Below, one piece after another: positions 25,529 to 35,194 of a stretch of DNA of 64,000 nucleotides. How positions within the stretch are numbered: position 1 is the first letter of the stretch; every line of letters begins with the position of its first letter. The translations under genes were made by a program, and so were the position numbers. The notes under the pieces were generated by a model. It was not told the origin of the DNA, did no database searches, and saw only the letters and a list, made by a program, of their open reading frames with translations. The DNA is from Micromonospora lutea (lineage in GTDB: Bacteria; Actinomycetota; Actinomycetes; Mycobacteriales; Micromonosporaceae), in NCBI RefSeq assembly GCF_016863535.1, contig NZ_BOPB01000032.1, positions 52,998 through 116,997 on the forward strand, read 5' to 3'.

Positions 25529-26213
25529 CGCGACGACGAAACGGGCCGACGGCCGTCACGGTGGACCGTGGCGCGCCGTCGGCGCCGTCGTCGTCGTCCT
25601 GCTCGCCATGCTTGGCTCCGGGCTCATCGGTGCCGCACTGAAGAGCACCGACACTCCGCGCCCGCCACAGCCGGTGGCGGGAACGGTCGGTCCGACCGCG
25701 AACGGCCCGTTGGCCGAGGCAGACCTCGACGGAGCGGAGCGGACACCGACCGGACTCCCCCGTGCCACTCCCACCAGCATCGTCATCCCCCGCATCGGGG
25801 TCCGCGCCAGCATCATGGCGCTCGGCACCAACCCCGACGGCACCGTCCAGGTGCCCCCGCTCGACCAGGCGCTGCTCGCCGGTTGGTACGAGCCCGGACC
25901 GAGCCCGGGCGAGCCGGGAAACGCCGTCATCGTCGGACACGTCGACTCGGCCGCGATCGGGCCCGCCGTCTTCTTCTCCCTGGGGGCCCTGCAACCCGGC
26001 GACACCGTCACCGTCGAGCGGGCAGACGGCCGAGCGGCGACCTTCCGGGTGGACTCGGTGGCCTCGTACCCGAAGAACGCCTTCCCCACCGAGCAGGTGT
26101 ACGGCCCCAGCAACCGGCCGGGACTGCGGGTGATCACCTGCGGCGGCCAGTTTGACGAAGCGACCGGCGACTACCCCGACAACGTCATAGTCTTCGCCTC
26201 CCTAACCCCCTAA
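25512..26213 (+). CDS. Class F sortase
   Basis: A 233-residue membrane-anchored transpeptidase. An N-terminal helix (AVGAVVVVLLAMLGSGLIGAA) is followed by a Pro-rich linker and the sortase barrel (SIVIPRIGVRASIMALG). The catalytic His lies in VIVGHVDS and the Cys in LRVITCGG; the expected C-terminal Arg is not in its usual spot just after the Cys strand and needs structural placement. Sortases cleave sorting signals and join proteins to the cell wall or to each other. The start overlaps the upstream surface-protein gene, pointing to a dedicated pair. Confidence 0.9.
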   Translation: MSSRPDATTKRADGRHGGPWRAVGAVVVVLLAMLGSGLIGAALKSTDTPRPPQPVAGTVGPTANGPLAEADLDGAERTPTGLPRATPTSIVIPRIGVRASIMALGTNPDGTVQVPPLDQALLAGWYEPGPSPGEPGNAVIVGHVDSAAIGPAVFFSLGALQPGDTVTVERADGRAATFRVDSVASYPKNAFPTEQVYGPSNRPGLRVITCGGQFDEATGDYPDNVIVFASLTP

Positions 26214-26411
26214 ACCCCACCCCACCCCGCCCCGTCCCCACCCGTCCCCACCCCCCGTCCGCGCCGATCATGCAGTTGTGGCACCGAACAAAAGCCGCGT
26301 AACCACGCATTCGGACCGCCACAACTGCATGATCGCGGAGGCGGGCGGGGTGTGGGACGGAGGCGGGCCGGTGTGGGGCGGGTGGGGGCGGGTGGGGGGC
26401 GGGTGGGGCTG
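26214..26411. repeat. C-rich tract, GATCATGCA hairpin, G-rich tract
   Basis: The whole gap between convergent genes is a foldback. It has a C-rich, G-poor tract (26214-26262), an 18-bp perfect inverted repeat CGATCATGCAGTTGTGGC (26265-26282 and 26318-26335) and a G-rich tract to 26411 with runs able to form a quadruplex. Read from either gene, the transcript meets a C-rich, rut-like stretch first. A second copy of the hairpin, also preceded by a C-rich tract, lies at 46974-47125. Confidence 0.75.
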
Positions 26412-29400
26412 TTAGGTGGCGCCGGAGGTGCGGACCAGGGTGCGGATCTGGCGGAGGAGCACCGAGAGGGCTGCCAGGTCCGCTCGGGACTCGTCGAACT
26501 CCCCCATCGCCCGTTCGGCGCGGTGGATCGAGGTGGCGTTCGACTGCTCCCACTGCTGCACCCGCTCCTGCGGCGCAAGATCGGCCGGCGTCGAGTCGAG
26601 CACCTCCGCGGTGAGGGCGGCGAGCGCGGCGTACAGGTCGTACCGCAGCGCCATCCGGGCGAGGGTCTGCCAACGGTCCTCGCGCGGCAACAGGGAGATC
26701 TTCGACAGCAGCGAATCCACCCGGAACCGGTCCGAGAGCACAAAGTAGACCGACGCCACCTCGCCCACGTCCCGCCCGGCACCCGCGGCGGTCTCCACCA
26801 CGTCCAGCAGACCGAAGCTGTACATCAGCCGAGTGCTGAGCTCGGCCAACTCCCGCGGCACACCACGCTCGGTCAGAGAGTCGATGTGCGCCGCGATCGA
26901 CTCACGTTCGCTGCCGTAGAAGAGCGTCTCCATCTTGGGCAGCAGCCGGGTGATCCCGTCCCGCAGCCGAGTGATCTCCACCGGCACGTCGATCGGCGAA
27001 CGGCGGTTGGTCACCAGCCAGCGCACCGCCCGGTCGAGCAGTCGGCGAGTGTCGAGATAGAGGCTGGTCTGCAACTCCGGATCGATCCGGTTGTCCAGCG
27101 CCTCGACCTCGTCCCACAGCTGACGCAGCCCGAAGACCTCCCGGACCACGGTGTACGCCCGGATCACGTCCGCCGCCGTCGCGCCGGTCTCCTCGACCAC
27201 CCGGAAAACGAACGAGATCCCGCCCCGGTTGATCGTCTCGTTGACCAGCTCCGTGGTCACGATGTCGCGGCGCAACCGGTGTCGGTCCATCCGGTCGGCG
27301 AACCGCTCCCGCATCGGCGACGGGAAGTAGTTGACCAACACCTCGTCGGTCCACTCCTCGTCCGGCAGCCCGTCGGCGAGGATCTCCTTCTCCAGGGCGA
27401 TCTTCACGTACGCCAACACCACGGCGAACTCCGGCGCGGTCAGCCCGGACTCGGTACGGGCCGCCAGTTCCTCGTCCGGCGGCAGCGCCTCCAGCGACCG
27501 GTTCAGCACGCCCGCGCGCTCCAGCTCCGTGATCATTCGGCGGTGCACCGGAAGCAGCGAGGTCGCCTGGGCCTGCGAGTTGTTGATCGCCCGGGCCTGG
27601 TCGTAGTTGTCCCGCAGGACCAGTCCCGCGACCTCGTCGGTCATCTTGGCGAGCAGTTCGTCCCGCTCGGGCAGGGCCAGTTCGCCGTCGGCGACCGCGG
27701 TGTTCAGCAGGATCTTGATGTTCACCTCGTGGTCGGAGCAGTTCACCCCGGCCGCGTTGTCGATGAAGTCGGTGTAGATCCGGCCGCCCGCCTGGGCGTA
27801 CTCGATCCGGCCGTGCTGGGTGAAGCCCAGGTTGCCGCCTTCACCGACCACCCGGCAGCGCAGGTTGCGGCCATCCACCCGGATCGCGTCGTTCGACTTG
27901 TCGCCCACCTGGGCGTTGGTCTCGCTGGACGCCTTGACGTAGGTACCGATGCCGCCGTTCCAGAACAGGTCGACCGGCGCGGTGAGGATGGCCTTCATCA
28001 GCTCCTGCGGGCTCAGCTGCTCGACGTCGTCGTCGAGGCCGAGCACGGCACGGACCTGCGGTGAGACCAGCACCGACTTCGCCGTACGCGGGTAGACCCC
28101 ACCACCGGTGGAGATCAACTCAGCGTTGTAGTCCTCCCAGGTGGACCGGGGCAGCCCGAACAGCCGCTTCCGTTCGGTGTACGAGGTGGCCGCGTCCGGA
28201 TCCGGGTCCAGGAAGATGTGCCGGTGGTCGAAGGCGGCCACCAGCCGGATGTGCTCCGAGAGCAGCATGCCGTTGCCGAACACGTCACCAGACATGTCAC
28301 CGACCCCGACCACGGTGAAGTCCTGGCTCTGGGTGTCGTGCCCCAGCTCGCGGAAGTGCCGCTTGACCGACTCCCACGCGCCCCGGGCGGTGATACCCAT
28401 CTTCTTGTGGTCGTAGCCGGCCGAACCGCCGGAGGCGAAGGCGTCACCCAGCCAGAAGCCGTGCGCCGTGGAGATCTCGTTGGCGGTGTCGGAGAAGGTC
28501 GCGGTGCCCTTGTCCGCCGCCACCACCATGTACGGGTCGTCTCCGTCGTGCCGGACCACGTCCTCCGCCGGCACGATCTCACCGGCGACGATGTTGTCGG
28601 TGACGTCCAGCAGCGCCGAGACGAACTCCTTGTAGCAGGTCACGGCCTCCTCGCGGTCACCCGGCTTCTGCTTGAGCACGAAGCCGCCCTTCGCGCCCAC
28701 CGGCACGATCACGGCGTTCTTCACCATCTGCGCCTTGACCAGGCCGAGCACCTCGGTACGGAAGTCTTCTCGCCGGTCGGACCAGCGAAGACCACCTCGG
28801 GCCACCGGGCCGTACCGCAGGTGCACGCCCTCGAAGCGCGGCGAGTACACGAAGACCTCGAACTTCGGCCGGGGTGCCGGCAGGTCCGGGATCGCCTGCG
28901 GGTCCAGCTTGAACGCCACGTACGACTTGGGCCGCCCGCCGACCGGCTTCTGGTAGAAACTGGTCCGCAGGGTGGCCTGGATCAGCGAGAGGTACGACCG
29001 CAGAATCCGGTCCTGGTCGAGGCTGGCCACATCCTCGAGCCCGGCGTCGATCTCGGAAACCAACTCCGCACTGCGCTGTTCCCGCTGCTCGGCCGTGAGC
29101 GCGCCCGGCTCGAATCGCGCCTCGAAGAGCTGCACCAGCAACGTGGCCAGCTGCGGGTACGCGATGAACGTGGACTCCATGTAGTCCTGTGAGAACACCG
29201 TGCCGGTCTGGCGCAGGTACTTCGCGTACGCCCGCAGCACCACCACCTGACGCCAGGTCAGCCCGGCGCGCAGCACCAGTTCGTTGAAGCGGTCCACCTC
29301 GGCCTCGCCCCGCCACGCCGCCGCGAAGGCGTTCTCCACGTGCGGGCGTACCTCGGACAGCTCCTGGTGCCCCTCCGGTAGGCGTAGCCCGAAGTCGTAC

Positions 29401-31463
29401 AGCCAGATCCGGCCGTCGACCCGTTCCACCTCGTACGGATGCTCGTCGACGACCTTCACGCCGAGCGAGTGCAGCACCGGCAGCACCGCCGAGAGCATCA
29501 TCGGCTCGCCGTACCGGTACACCTTGAACCGCACGTCCATCAACTCGTCGACGTCGGCCCCCCGGCCACCGGCACGCGGCGCCAACTGCTTGCGGAACAG
29601 GTGCATCTCCAGCTGGCCGGACTCCTCCAGCAGCTCCAGCTTGGCCAGGTCCTTCATCGCCTCGTACGGCGTGTGCCCGTCCTTGTAGCCCTCCGGGAAC
29701 GCGTCGGCGTACCGACCGAACAGGTGCTTGGCCTGCTCGTCGCCGAGTTTGCGCTCCAGCACCAGCCGGTAGTCGTCGTCCCACAACCGGGTGGCGTCGG
29801 CCAACTCCTCGGCCAACAGGTCGGCGTCGATGTCACCGGGCGGGTTCGTCGGGTCGGTACGCACGATGAAGTGCACCCGGGCCAGCATCGATTCGGTCAC
29901 CCGGGTGGTGTAGTCCACCCCGACGCCGTTCAGCTCGCGCAGCAGAATGTCCTGCATGCGCAGTCGGTTCTGGGTGGTGAAGCGGTCCCGGGGCAGGTAG
30001 ATCAGGCAGGAGATGAACCGCCCGTACGCATCCCGCCGCAGGAAGACCCGCAACTGCCGGCGGCCGGCCATCCGCAGCACCCCGATGACCGCGTGGTACA
30101 GGTCGTCGGTCTTGATCTGGAACAGCTCGTCGCGCGGGTACGTCTCCAGGATCTGCATCAGATCCTTGCCGGAGTGGCTGCGCAGGCTCAGCCCGGAGCG
30201 GTCCAGCACCTCGGCGACCTTGCGTCGGACCACCGGCAACTCCTGGACGCTGGTCCGGTACGCGGCGGTGGAGAACAGGCCCAGGAAGCGCCGCTCGCCC
30301 ACCACCTCACCGTTCTCGTCGAAGATCTTGAAGCCGATGTAGTCGAGGTACGCCGAACGGTGCACGGTGGCCCGCGAGTTCGCCTTGGTGATGATCAGCA
30401 GGCGTTTCTCGGTGACCTTCTCGTGCGCCTCCGGCGTCATCGAGGAGAGCGCCCGCGCCTCCGGCGAGTCCTGGCGCAGGATGCCCAGCCCGGTGCCGAG
30501 CACCGCTTCCAGCGCCGGCCCACCGTCGGCGGAATTCGGCACCAGCCGGTACTCCCGGTACCCGAGGAAGGTGAAGTGGTCGTGCGCGAGCCAGCGCAGC
30601 AACTCGACCGAGTCGGTGATGTCCTTCTCCGGCACCGGTGGCCGATTGTCGCTGGTCCGCGCGGCGGCCAACTCGTCGGCGAAGGCGAGGGCACGCTGGC
30701 GCATCTTCGGCCAGTCCTCGACCGCCTCCCGCACGTCGGTCAGCACCCGTTGCAGCTCCCGGCGCAGCTTGTCCCGCTCCTCCGGGTCACGAACCGGGTC
30801 GATCTCGATGTGCATCCAGCTCTCGACCAGGTCACCGGAGATCGCGTCATCCGGCTCCACGTCGGCGGCGACCTCGACCAGCCGTCCCAACGGTTCCCGC
30901 CGCACCACCACCAACGGGTGCACCAGCAGGTGCACGTCCAGGTGGTGGGTGTTGAGCAGGGCGGTCACCGAATCGACCAGGAACGGCATGTCGTCGGTGA
31001 CGATCTCGATGACGCTGTGGTGCTGCTCCGCGTCGGGTGAGTGGATCCGCAGCTTCAACTCACCGGGCACCCGCTGCAGGGCCAGTTCCCGGTGTTCCCG
31101 GGCGGCGTCGAGCATCTCCTCGGCGGTGAACCCGATCAGTTCCTCGTCCGGCGCGAACCGCCAGAATCGGCTCACCAGGGTCGCCGCGTCATGGTCGTCA
31201 CCAGCCAGCGAAACAGCCTGGGCGACCAACCGCTCGGCGTTGGGCACCGGTTCGTCGAGTTCGGCGTCCTCCGCCTCGGCCAGCGCCTCCGGCGGCAGCC
31301 CGAGATCGTAGAGATTGTCGATACTCGAACCGGTCATCCCGGTCGCGCCTGTGTCTAGCCGGCCGTAACCGTCTCCGTCGGTCGCCGTGTCGAAACTGTC
31401 GTCCCGGCCGGTCTCCGCCAGCCGAAGGTCAGGTCCCGGGTTGATCGCCGGACGCCGGTCCAT
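26412..31463 (-). CDS. gdhB: NAD-specific glutamate dehydrogenase, large (180 kDa) class
   Basis: Cytoplasmic enzyme of about 1,683 residues converting glutamate and NAD to 2-oxoglutarate, ammonium and NADH, mainly for glutamate breakdown. The N-terminal third carries ACT-like regulatory segments. The catalytic centre follows (RYGPVARGGLRWSDR, PVGAKGGFVLK, DMSGDVFGNGML, then the NAD-binding region GVYPRTAKS and NGGIGTYVK), and the C-terminal helical region ends the protein. ATG 31463 is chosen because GAGGGGAG lies 8 bases upstream; the GTG at 31472 would sit on that site. It is a single gene, divergent from the penicillin-binding protein gene. Confidence 0.95.
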   Translation of the reverse strand: MDRRPAINPGPDLRLAETGRDDSFDTATDGDGYGRLDTGATGMTGSSIDNLYDLGLPPEALAEAEDAELDEPVPNAERLVAQAVSLAGDDHDAATLVSRFWRFAPDEELIGFTAEEMLDAAREHRELALQRVPGELKLRIHSPDAEQHHSVIEIVTDDMPFLVDSVTALLNTHHLDVHLLVHPLVVVRREPLGRLVEVAADVEPDDAISGDLVESWMHIEIDPVRDPEERDKLRRELQRVLTDVREAVEDWPKMRQRALAFADELAAARTSDNRPPVPEKDITDSVELLRWLAHDHFTFLGYREYRLVPNSADGGPALEAVLGTGLGILRQDSPEARALSSMTPEAHEKVTEKRLLIITKANSRATVHRSAYLDYIGFKIFDENGEVVGERRFLGLFSTAAYRTSVQELPVVRRKVAEVLDRSGLSLRSHSGKDLMQILETYPRDELFQIKTDDLYHAVIGVLRMAGRRQLRVFLRRDAYGRFISCLIYLPRDRFTTQNRLRMQDILLRELNGVGVDYTTRVTESMLARVHFIVRTDPTNPPGDIDADLLAEELADATRLWDDDYRLVLERKLGDEQAKHLFGRYADAFPEGYKDGHTPYEAMKDLAKLELLEESGQLEMHLFRKQLAPRAGGRGADVDELMDVRFKVYRYGEPMMLSAVLPVLHSLGVKVVDEHPYEVERVDGRIWLYDFGLRLPEGHQELSEVRPHVENAFAAAWRGEAEVDRFNELVLRAGLTWRQVVVLRAYAKYLRQTGTVFSQDYMESTFIAYPQLATLLVQLFEARFEPGALTAEQREQRSAELVSEIDAGLEDVASLDQDRILRSYLSLIQATLRTSFYQKPVGGRPKSYVAFKLDPQAIPDLPAPRPKFEVFVYSPRFEGVHLRYGPVARGGLRWSDRREDFRTEVLGLVKAQMVKNAVIVPVGAKGGFVLKQKPGDREEAVTCYKEFVSALLDVTDNIVAGEIVPAEDVVRHDGDDPYMVVAADKGTATFSDTANEISTAHGFWLGDAFASGGSAGYDHKKMGITARGAWESVKRHFRELGHDTQSQDFTVVGVGDMSGDVFGNGMLLSEHIRLVAAFDHRHIFLDPDPDAATSYTERKRLFGLPRSTWEDYNAELISTGGGVYPRTAKSVLVSPQVRAVLGLDDDVEQLSPQELMKAILTAPVDLFWNGGIGTYVKASSETNAQVGDKSNDAIRVDGRNLRCRVVGEGGNLGFTQHGRIEYAQAGGRIYTDFIDNAAGVNCSDHEVNIKILLNTAVADGELALPERDELLAKMTDEVAGLVLRDNYDQARAINNSQAQATSLLPVHRRMITELERAGVLNRSLEALPPDEELAARTESGLTAPEFAVVLAYVKIALEKEILADGLPDEEWTDEVLVNYFPSPMRERFADRMDRHRLRRDIVTTELVNETINRGGISFVFRVVEETGATAADVIRAYTVVREVFGLRQLWDEVEALDNRIDPELQTSLYLDTRRLLDRAVRWLVTNRRSPIDVPVEITRLRDGITRLLPKMETLFYGSERESIAAHIDSLTERGVPRELAELSTRLMYSFGLLDVVETAAGAGRDVGEVASVYFVLSDRFRVDSLLSKISLLPREDRWQTLARMALRYDLYAALAALTAEVLDSTPADLAPQERVQQWEQSNATSIHRAERAMGEFDESRADLAALSVLLRQIRTLVRTSGAT

Positions 31464-31749
31464 CGGTGCCACTCCCCTCGACCCACAACGCTGTGGGTCA
31501 CTCTGCCGCCAAGCCTAGGCCGACCGACCCGGTCCGCCGTCGGCGGACCACCGGCCGGCCATCCGGATCTTCGACGTCGTCCTTTCACCCAGTTGCGGTA
31601 CGAGGTTCGGCCGGGTTGGGAGTACCCCGCCTGTTGTTGTTCATCACACCGTCACCAGACCGTCTTTCACCCGACCGGACCCGGGCGGGACAGTGGCCGG
31701 CGTGTCTTCGTACTAGCGTGCGGAGCAGCCGACCAGGAGGAAGCACCAG

Positions 31750-33705
31750 ATGTACGTTTCGCGCCGACACCGTCGCAGCCGGTCGCCACTGACCATCGCC
31801 GCCACCTGCCTGGTCGTAGCCGCCAGCCTGGTCGCCTGCTCCGGCGAGGACGGTCCGCAGCGCACCGTCGACGCGTTCCTCGACGGCTGGCGCAAGGGCG
31901 ACCTGAACGCGGTCGGTTTCGTCGACCCGACCGGCGCGAAGCTTCCCGCCGGCAACGTCGTCCAGGAGATCCGGCAGCTTTCCGGCGAACTTGTCGACGC
32001 TCCACTCACGCTGACCCGCCAGGGTGATCCCGAGGTGGTGCGGAACACCGCCACCGCCACCGTCCGCGCGGAGTGGACGCTGCCGGGCGGGACGAGTTGG
32101 GCGTACGACCGGCCGGTGCGCCTCACCCAGGGCCGCGACGACCAGTGGCAGGTGATCTGGGAGCCGCAGATCGTCCAGGAACAGCTCACCCGGGGCGACC
32201 GGTTGGGGCTGCGGCGGGACCGGGCGTCCCGGGCCACCGTGCTCGACGGGGCCGGCGAGCCGATCGTGGCCCCGCGTGACGTGGTCCGGGTGGGCCTGCA
32301 GCCCAACAAGGTGACAGACGTGCAGGCCATGATCCGCGAGTTGGATGCCGCCTTCCGCGCCATCCGTCCGGCCATCACCCCGCCGGTTGACCTGTCGGAC
32401 CTGCCCAAACGGCTCAAGGAAGCCGATCCGGACGCGTTCGTCGAGGTGGTCACCCTACGCGACGAGGCGTACCGGCAGATCAAGTCACGCATCCACCCCC
32501 TGCCGGGGACGAAGTTCCCGACCGACACGCTGGACCTCGCCCCCACCCGTGAGTTCGCCAGGGCGGTACTCGGCAGCGTCGACCCCGCGTACGCCGAGGA
32601 CCTCGCCAAGCATCCCGACCGCTACTCCCGTGGCGACCTCGTCGGTCACGGTGGATTGCAGGGCCGGTGGGACGAGCGGCTCCGTGGCGTCCCGGGACTG
32701 GCCGTCGTCATCAACCGGCCGGGGCCCGACGGCACTGTGGAGCCGACCGGCACCGAGGTGTTCCGCCGCGAGCCCCAACCAGGCCAGCCGGTTCGTACGA
32801 CCCTCGACGTGGCCACCCAGAACGCCGCCGACCGTGCGTTGCGCGGCCAGCGCCGCCGGGCCGCCCTGGTCGCCGTACGGATCTCCGACGGCGCCGTGCT
32901 CGCCGCCGCCAACGGTCCCGGTGCGGCCGGGGAGAACCTGGCCTTCACCGCGCAGGTGCCACCCGGCTCCACCTTCAAGATGGTCAGCGCGTTCGGGTTG
33001 ATCGAGCGGGGCGCGGTGACGCCCGACAGCACCGTCGCCTGCCCGAAGACGTTCACCGTGGACGGACGCTCCTTCAAGAACTCCAACGACTTCGACCTCG
33101 GCGAGGTACCGTTCCGCACCGACTTCGCCAAGTCGTGCAACACCGCCTTCGCCGCGCTCGCCCCGCAGTTGGGCGCCGACGGGCTCGCTGCCGCCGGACG
33201 CACCCTGGGCCTGGAGGGCGAGTGGGGGGACCTGGGCATCGACGCGTTCACCGGGAAGGTGTCGGCGGGCGGCGGCGCCACCGAACAGGCCGCCGCGGCG
33301 ATCGGGCAGGGTACGACCCTGGTCAGCCCGCTGGCCATGGCCGCAGCGACCGCAGCGGTGGCCAAGGGTCAGTTCGTCCCGCCGAAGCTGCTGCTCGACC
33401 CGGCACCGGAGCAGGCGGCCCAGCCGGGCCCGCAGCTGAGCGCTGAGGCGGTCACGGCCGTCCGGGAAATGATGCGCGAGGTGGTCACCAGCGGCACCGG
33501 AACCGCGTTGCGCGACGTGCCGGGTGAGCCGGTGCACGGCAAGACCGGCACCGCCGAGTACGACGACAGCCCGAAGAACACCCACGCCTGGTTCGTCGGT
33601 TGGCAGGGCGATGTGGCGTTCGCGGTCTTCGTCGAGAAGGGCGGCTCGGGCAGCGGTACCGCGGTACCGATCGCGGAACGCTTCCTGCGTTCCCTGGCTG
33701 ACTGA
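31750..33705 (+). CDS. Lipoprotein penicillin-binding transpeptidase (class B)
   Basis: A 651-residue class B penicillin-binding protein cross-linking peptidoglycan outside the membrane. A lipoprotein signal (LVVAASLVAC, Cys at residue 30) replaces the usual membrane helix. Then come an NTF2-like MecA_N domain (RTVDAFLDGWRKGDLNAVGF), a dimerisation domain and a transpeptidase with STFK (about 406), SCN (KSCNTAF, about 461) and KTG (HGKTGTAEY, about 597). ATG 31750 is preceded by CCAGGAGGAAGCACCAG. Similar proteins are common in actinomycetes and resemble MecA in layout; nothing here shows altered beta-lactam sensitivity. Confidence 0.93.
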   Translation: MYVSRRHRRSRSPLTIAATCLVVAASLVACSGEDGPQRTVDAFLDGWRKGDLNAVGFVDPTGAKLPAGNVVQEIRQLSGELVDAPLTLTRQGDPEVVRNTATATVRAEWTLPGGTSWAYDRPVRLTQGRDDQWQVIWEPQIVQEQLTRGDRLGLRRDRASRATVLDGAGEPIVAPRDVVRVGLQPNKVTDVQAMIRELDAAFRAIRPAITPPVDLSDLPKRLKEADPDAFVEVVTLRDEAYRQIKSRIHPLPGTKFPTDTLDLAPTREFARAVLGSVDPAYAEDLAKHPDRYSRGDLVGHGGLQGRWDERLRGVPGLAVVINRPGPDGTVEPTGTEVFRREPQPGQPVRTTLDVATQNAADRALRGQRRRAALVAVRISDGAVLAAANGPGAAGENLAFTAQVPPGSTFKMVSAFGLIERGAVTPDSTVACPKTFTVDGRSFKNSNDFDLGEVPFRTDFAKSCNTAFAALAPQLGADGLAAAGRTLGLEGEWGDLGIDAFTGKVSAGGGATEQAAAAIGQGTTLVSPLAMAAATAAVAKGQFVPPKLLLDPAPEQAAQPGPQLSAEAVTAVREMMREVVTSGTGTALRDVPGEPVHGKTGTAEYDDSPKNTHAWFVGWQGDVAFAVFVEKGGSGSGTAVPIAERFLRSLAD

Positions 33706-33822
33706 CCGGCCTGGGGCAGATCGTGCCTCGCCGGCCGGGAATCGCGCGGCCCCGGACGTGACGCTTGATGCCGGAGCGCCGTCGAAAGGGCGATTTCGCG
33801 CCACGCTCGACAGCGTGTCCGG

Positions 33823-35010
33823 TCAGGCCGGGAGACCGCCCGGTGTCGGTGCGGGACTGATGTCGGTCACCGCTTCGCCGTGACTCACATCCGCGTCCTC
33901 GATGCCGGGTGGATCGCTGTCCCGCGCGGGACTCAGGTCGTCCGGGCGTTCTTCGTCAGAGGGGTCCCCGGCCTCGAACGCCGGTGCGAACAGATCAGGG
34001 TCACCGCCGGTGGGAGCCGGATGGTCGGCGGCGGCGCGGGGCGCGGGGGCGGCACGCCCGGTCTCCTCGGCACGTAGCCGGGGTCGCACCGAGGCCGGGG
34101 CGGTCACCGGACGCAGGCCGGAGACGACGGTGTTGACGATCTCCGCGGCGTACGCGCCGTCCGGGTCGTAGTCGGGGTCGAACACGGTCAGCTCGACGCC
34201 GAGGCAGTGCGGGGTGTCGACCAGACCGGCGAGCAGGATCTCCAACTCGGCGAAGGCGATGCCGCCCGGGTCGGGCGCGTCGACCGCCGGCATCACGGCA
34301 GGATCGAGCACGTCCAGATCGACGTGTACCCAGTAGCCGGCGCAGTCGGCGAGTTGCTCGTGCGCCCACTGGGCGGTACGCGCCGCACCCTCGGCGCGCA
34401 GCGCCGGCACCGGTCGGGTGATGATCCCGGCGGCCTGGAGGTCGAGACGGTACTCGTCCTGGGCCCGGATGCCGAGCACCACCACGTCGACGTCGCGGAA
34501 GTAGGGCCGCCGTCCCTCGATGGCCGCGAGGTCGGCCTGGCCCCGACCGGTGACCAGGGCGAGATCCTCACCGGCCGCCGCACCCACGTACGAGGCGTTG
34601 CCGGGGTGCCGGAAATCGGAATGGCCGTCGACGAAGACCAGCCCGATCCGGCCGCCGACGGCCTCCCCCAGCCGATGCATGGCCAGCGCCGAGCCGAGCA
34701 GGATCGAACAGTCACCGCCGAGGACCACCGGGAACTCTCCCCGGTCGATGATCGCGCCGATCCGGTCGGCCAGTGCCACGGAATAGTCGGCGATCTCCCG
34801 GGCGTGGCAGACACCGTCGCCGGGTCGCCAGTCACCGGCGTCGTAGCGGGGCGGAGTCAGACAGCCCGCGTCCCGGGCGCGCAACCGGGGCAGCAGACCC
34901 TGATCCCGTAGCGCACCGGGCGCCTTGCCGCAGCCCGGGACCGAGGTGGGCGTGGGTGGGCGCAGACCCAGATTGCTCGGCGCGTCGAGGACGGCGATCC
35001 GGCGCATCAT
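33823..35010 (-). CDS. Arginase/agmatinase-family ureohydrolase
   Basis: A 395-residue protein. The first 280 residues are a ureohydrolase with the manganese ligands visible in VLGGDCSILLG, DGHSDFRHP and HVDLDVLDPAVMPAVD, and the closing motif VELTVFDPDYDPDG. The last 110 residues are an acidic, Pro/Asp-rich tail of low complexity not found in the core family. The substrate (arginine, agmatine, formimidoylglutamate or another guanidino compound) cannot be told. The start at the first of two adjacent ATGs lies only a few bases from a 44-bp direct repeat, so its leader is unusual. Confidence 0.88.
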   Translation of the reverse strand: MMRRIAVLDAPSNLGLRPPTPTSVPGCGKAPGALRDQGLLPRLRARDAGCLTPPRYDAGDWRPGDGVCHAREIADYSVALADRIGAIIDRGEFPVVLGGDCSILLGSALAMHRLGEAVGGRIGLVFVDGHSDFRHPGNASYVGAAAGEDLALVTGRGQADLAAIEGRRPYFRDVDVVVLGIRAQDEYRLDLQAAGIITRPVPALRAEGAARTAQWAHEQLADCAGYWVHVDLDVLDPAVMPAVDAPDPGGIAFAELEILLAGLVDTPHCLGVELTVFDPDYDPDGAYAAEIVNTVVSGLRPVTAPASVRPRLRAEETGRAAPAPRAAADHPAPTGGDPDLFAPAFEAGDPSDEERPDDLSPARDSDPPGIEDADVSHGEAVTDISPAPTPGGLPA

Positions 35011-35020
35011 GGGCCACCGT

Positions 35021-35118
35021 CGTTCGCGACTGCGGGGCTCGCAAGCTCACTCCTCGCGCTCACCGTGACCCTGCCGTTCGCGACTGCGGGGCTCGCAAGC
35101 TCACTCCTCGCGCTCACC
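35021..35118. repeat. Two 44-bp direct repeats
   Basis: A 44-bp sequence beginning CGTTCGCGACTGCGGGGCTC occurs at 35021-35064 and again, identical, at 35075-35118 (period 54). It lies between the thioredoxin-like gene and the start of the arginase-like gene. It has no coding sense and looks like a member of a dispersed intergenic repeat family. Confidence 0.85.
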
Positions 35119-35194
35119 TAGGCTCCCGTCCTTTTTCTTCGGGTGGTAGAAGGCGGGCCGGCGACACGCCGGCCCGCGCTGGCGTGGCAGGTGC

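Noticed and set aside
35021..35118. Possible CRISPR array
   Set aside because: Only two repeats, no unique spacers of regular size (10-base gap) and no cas genes.
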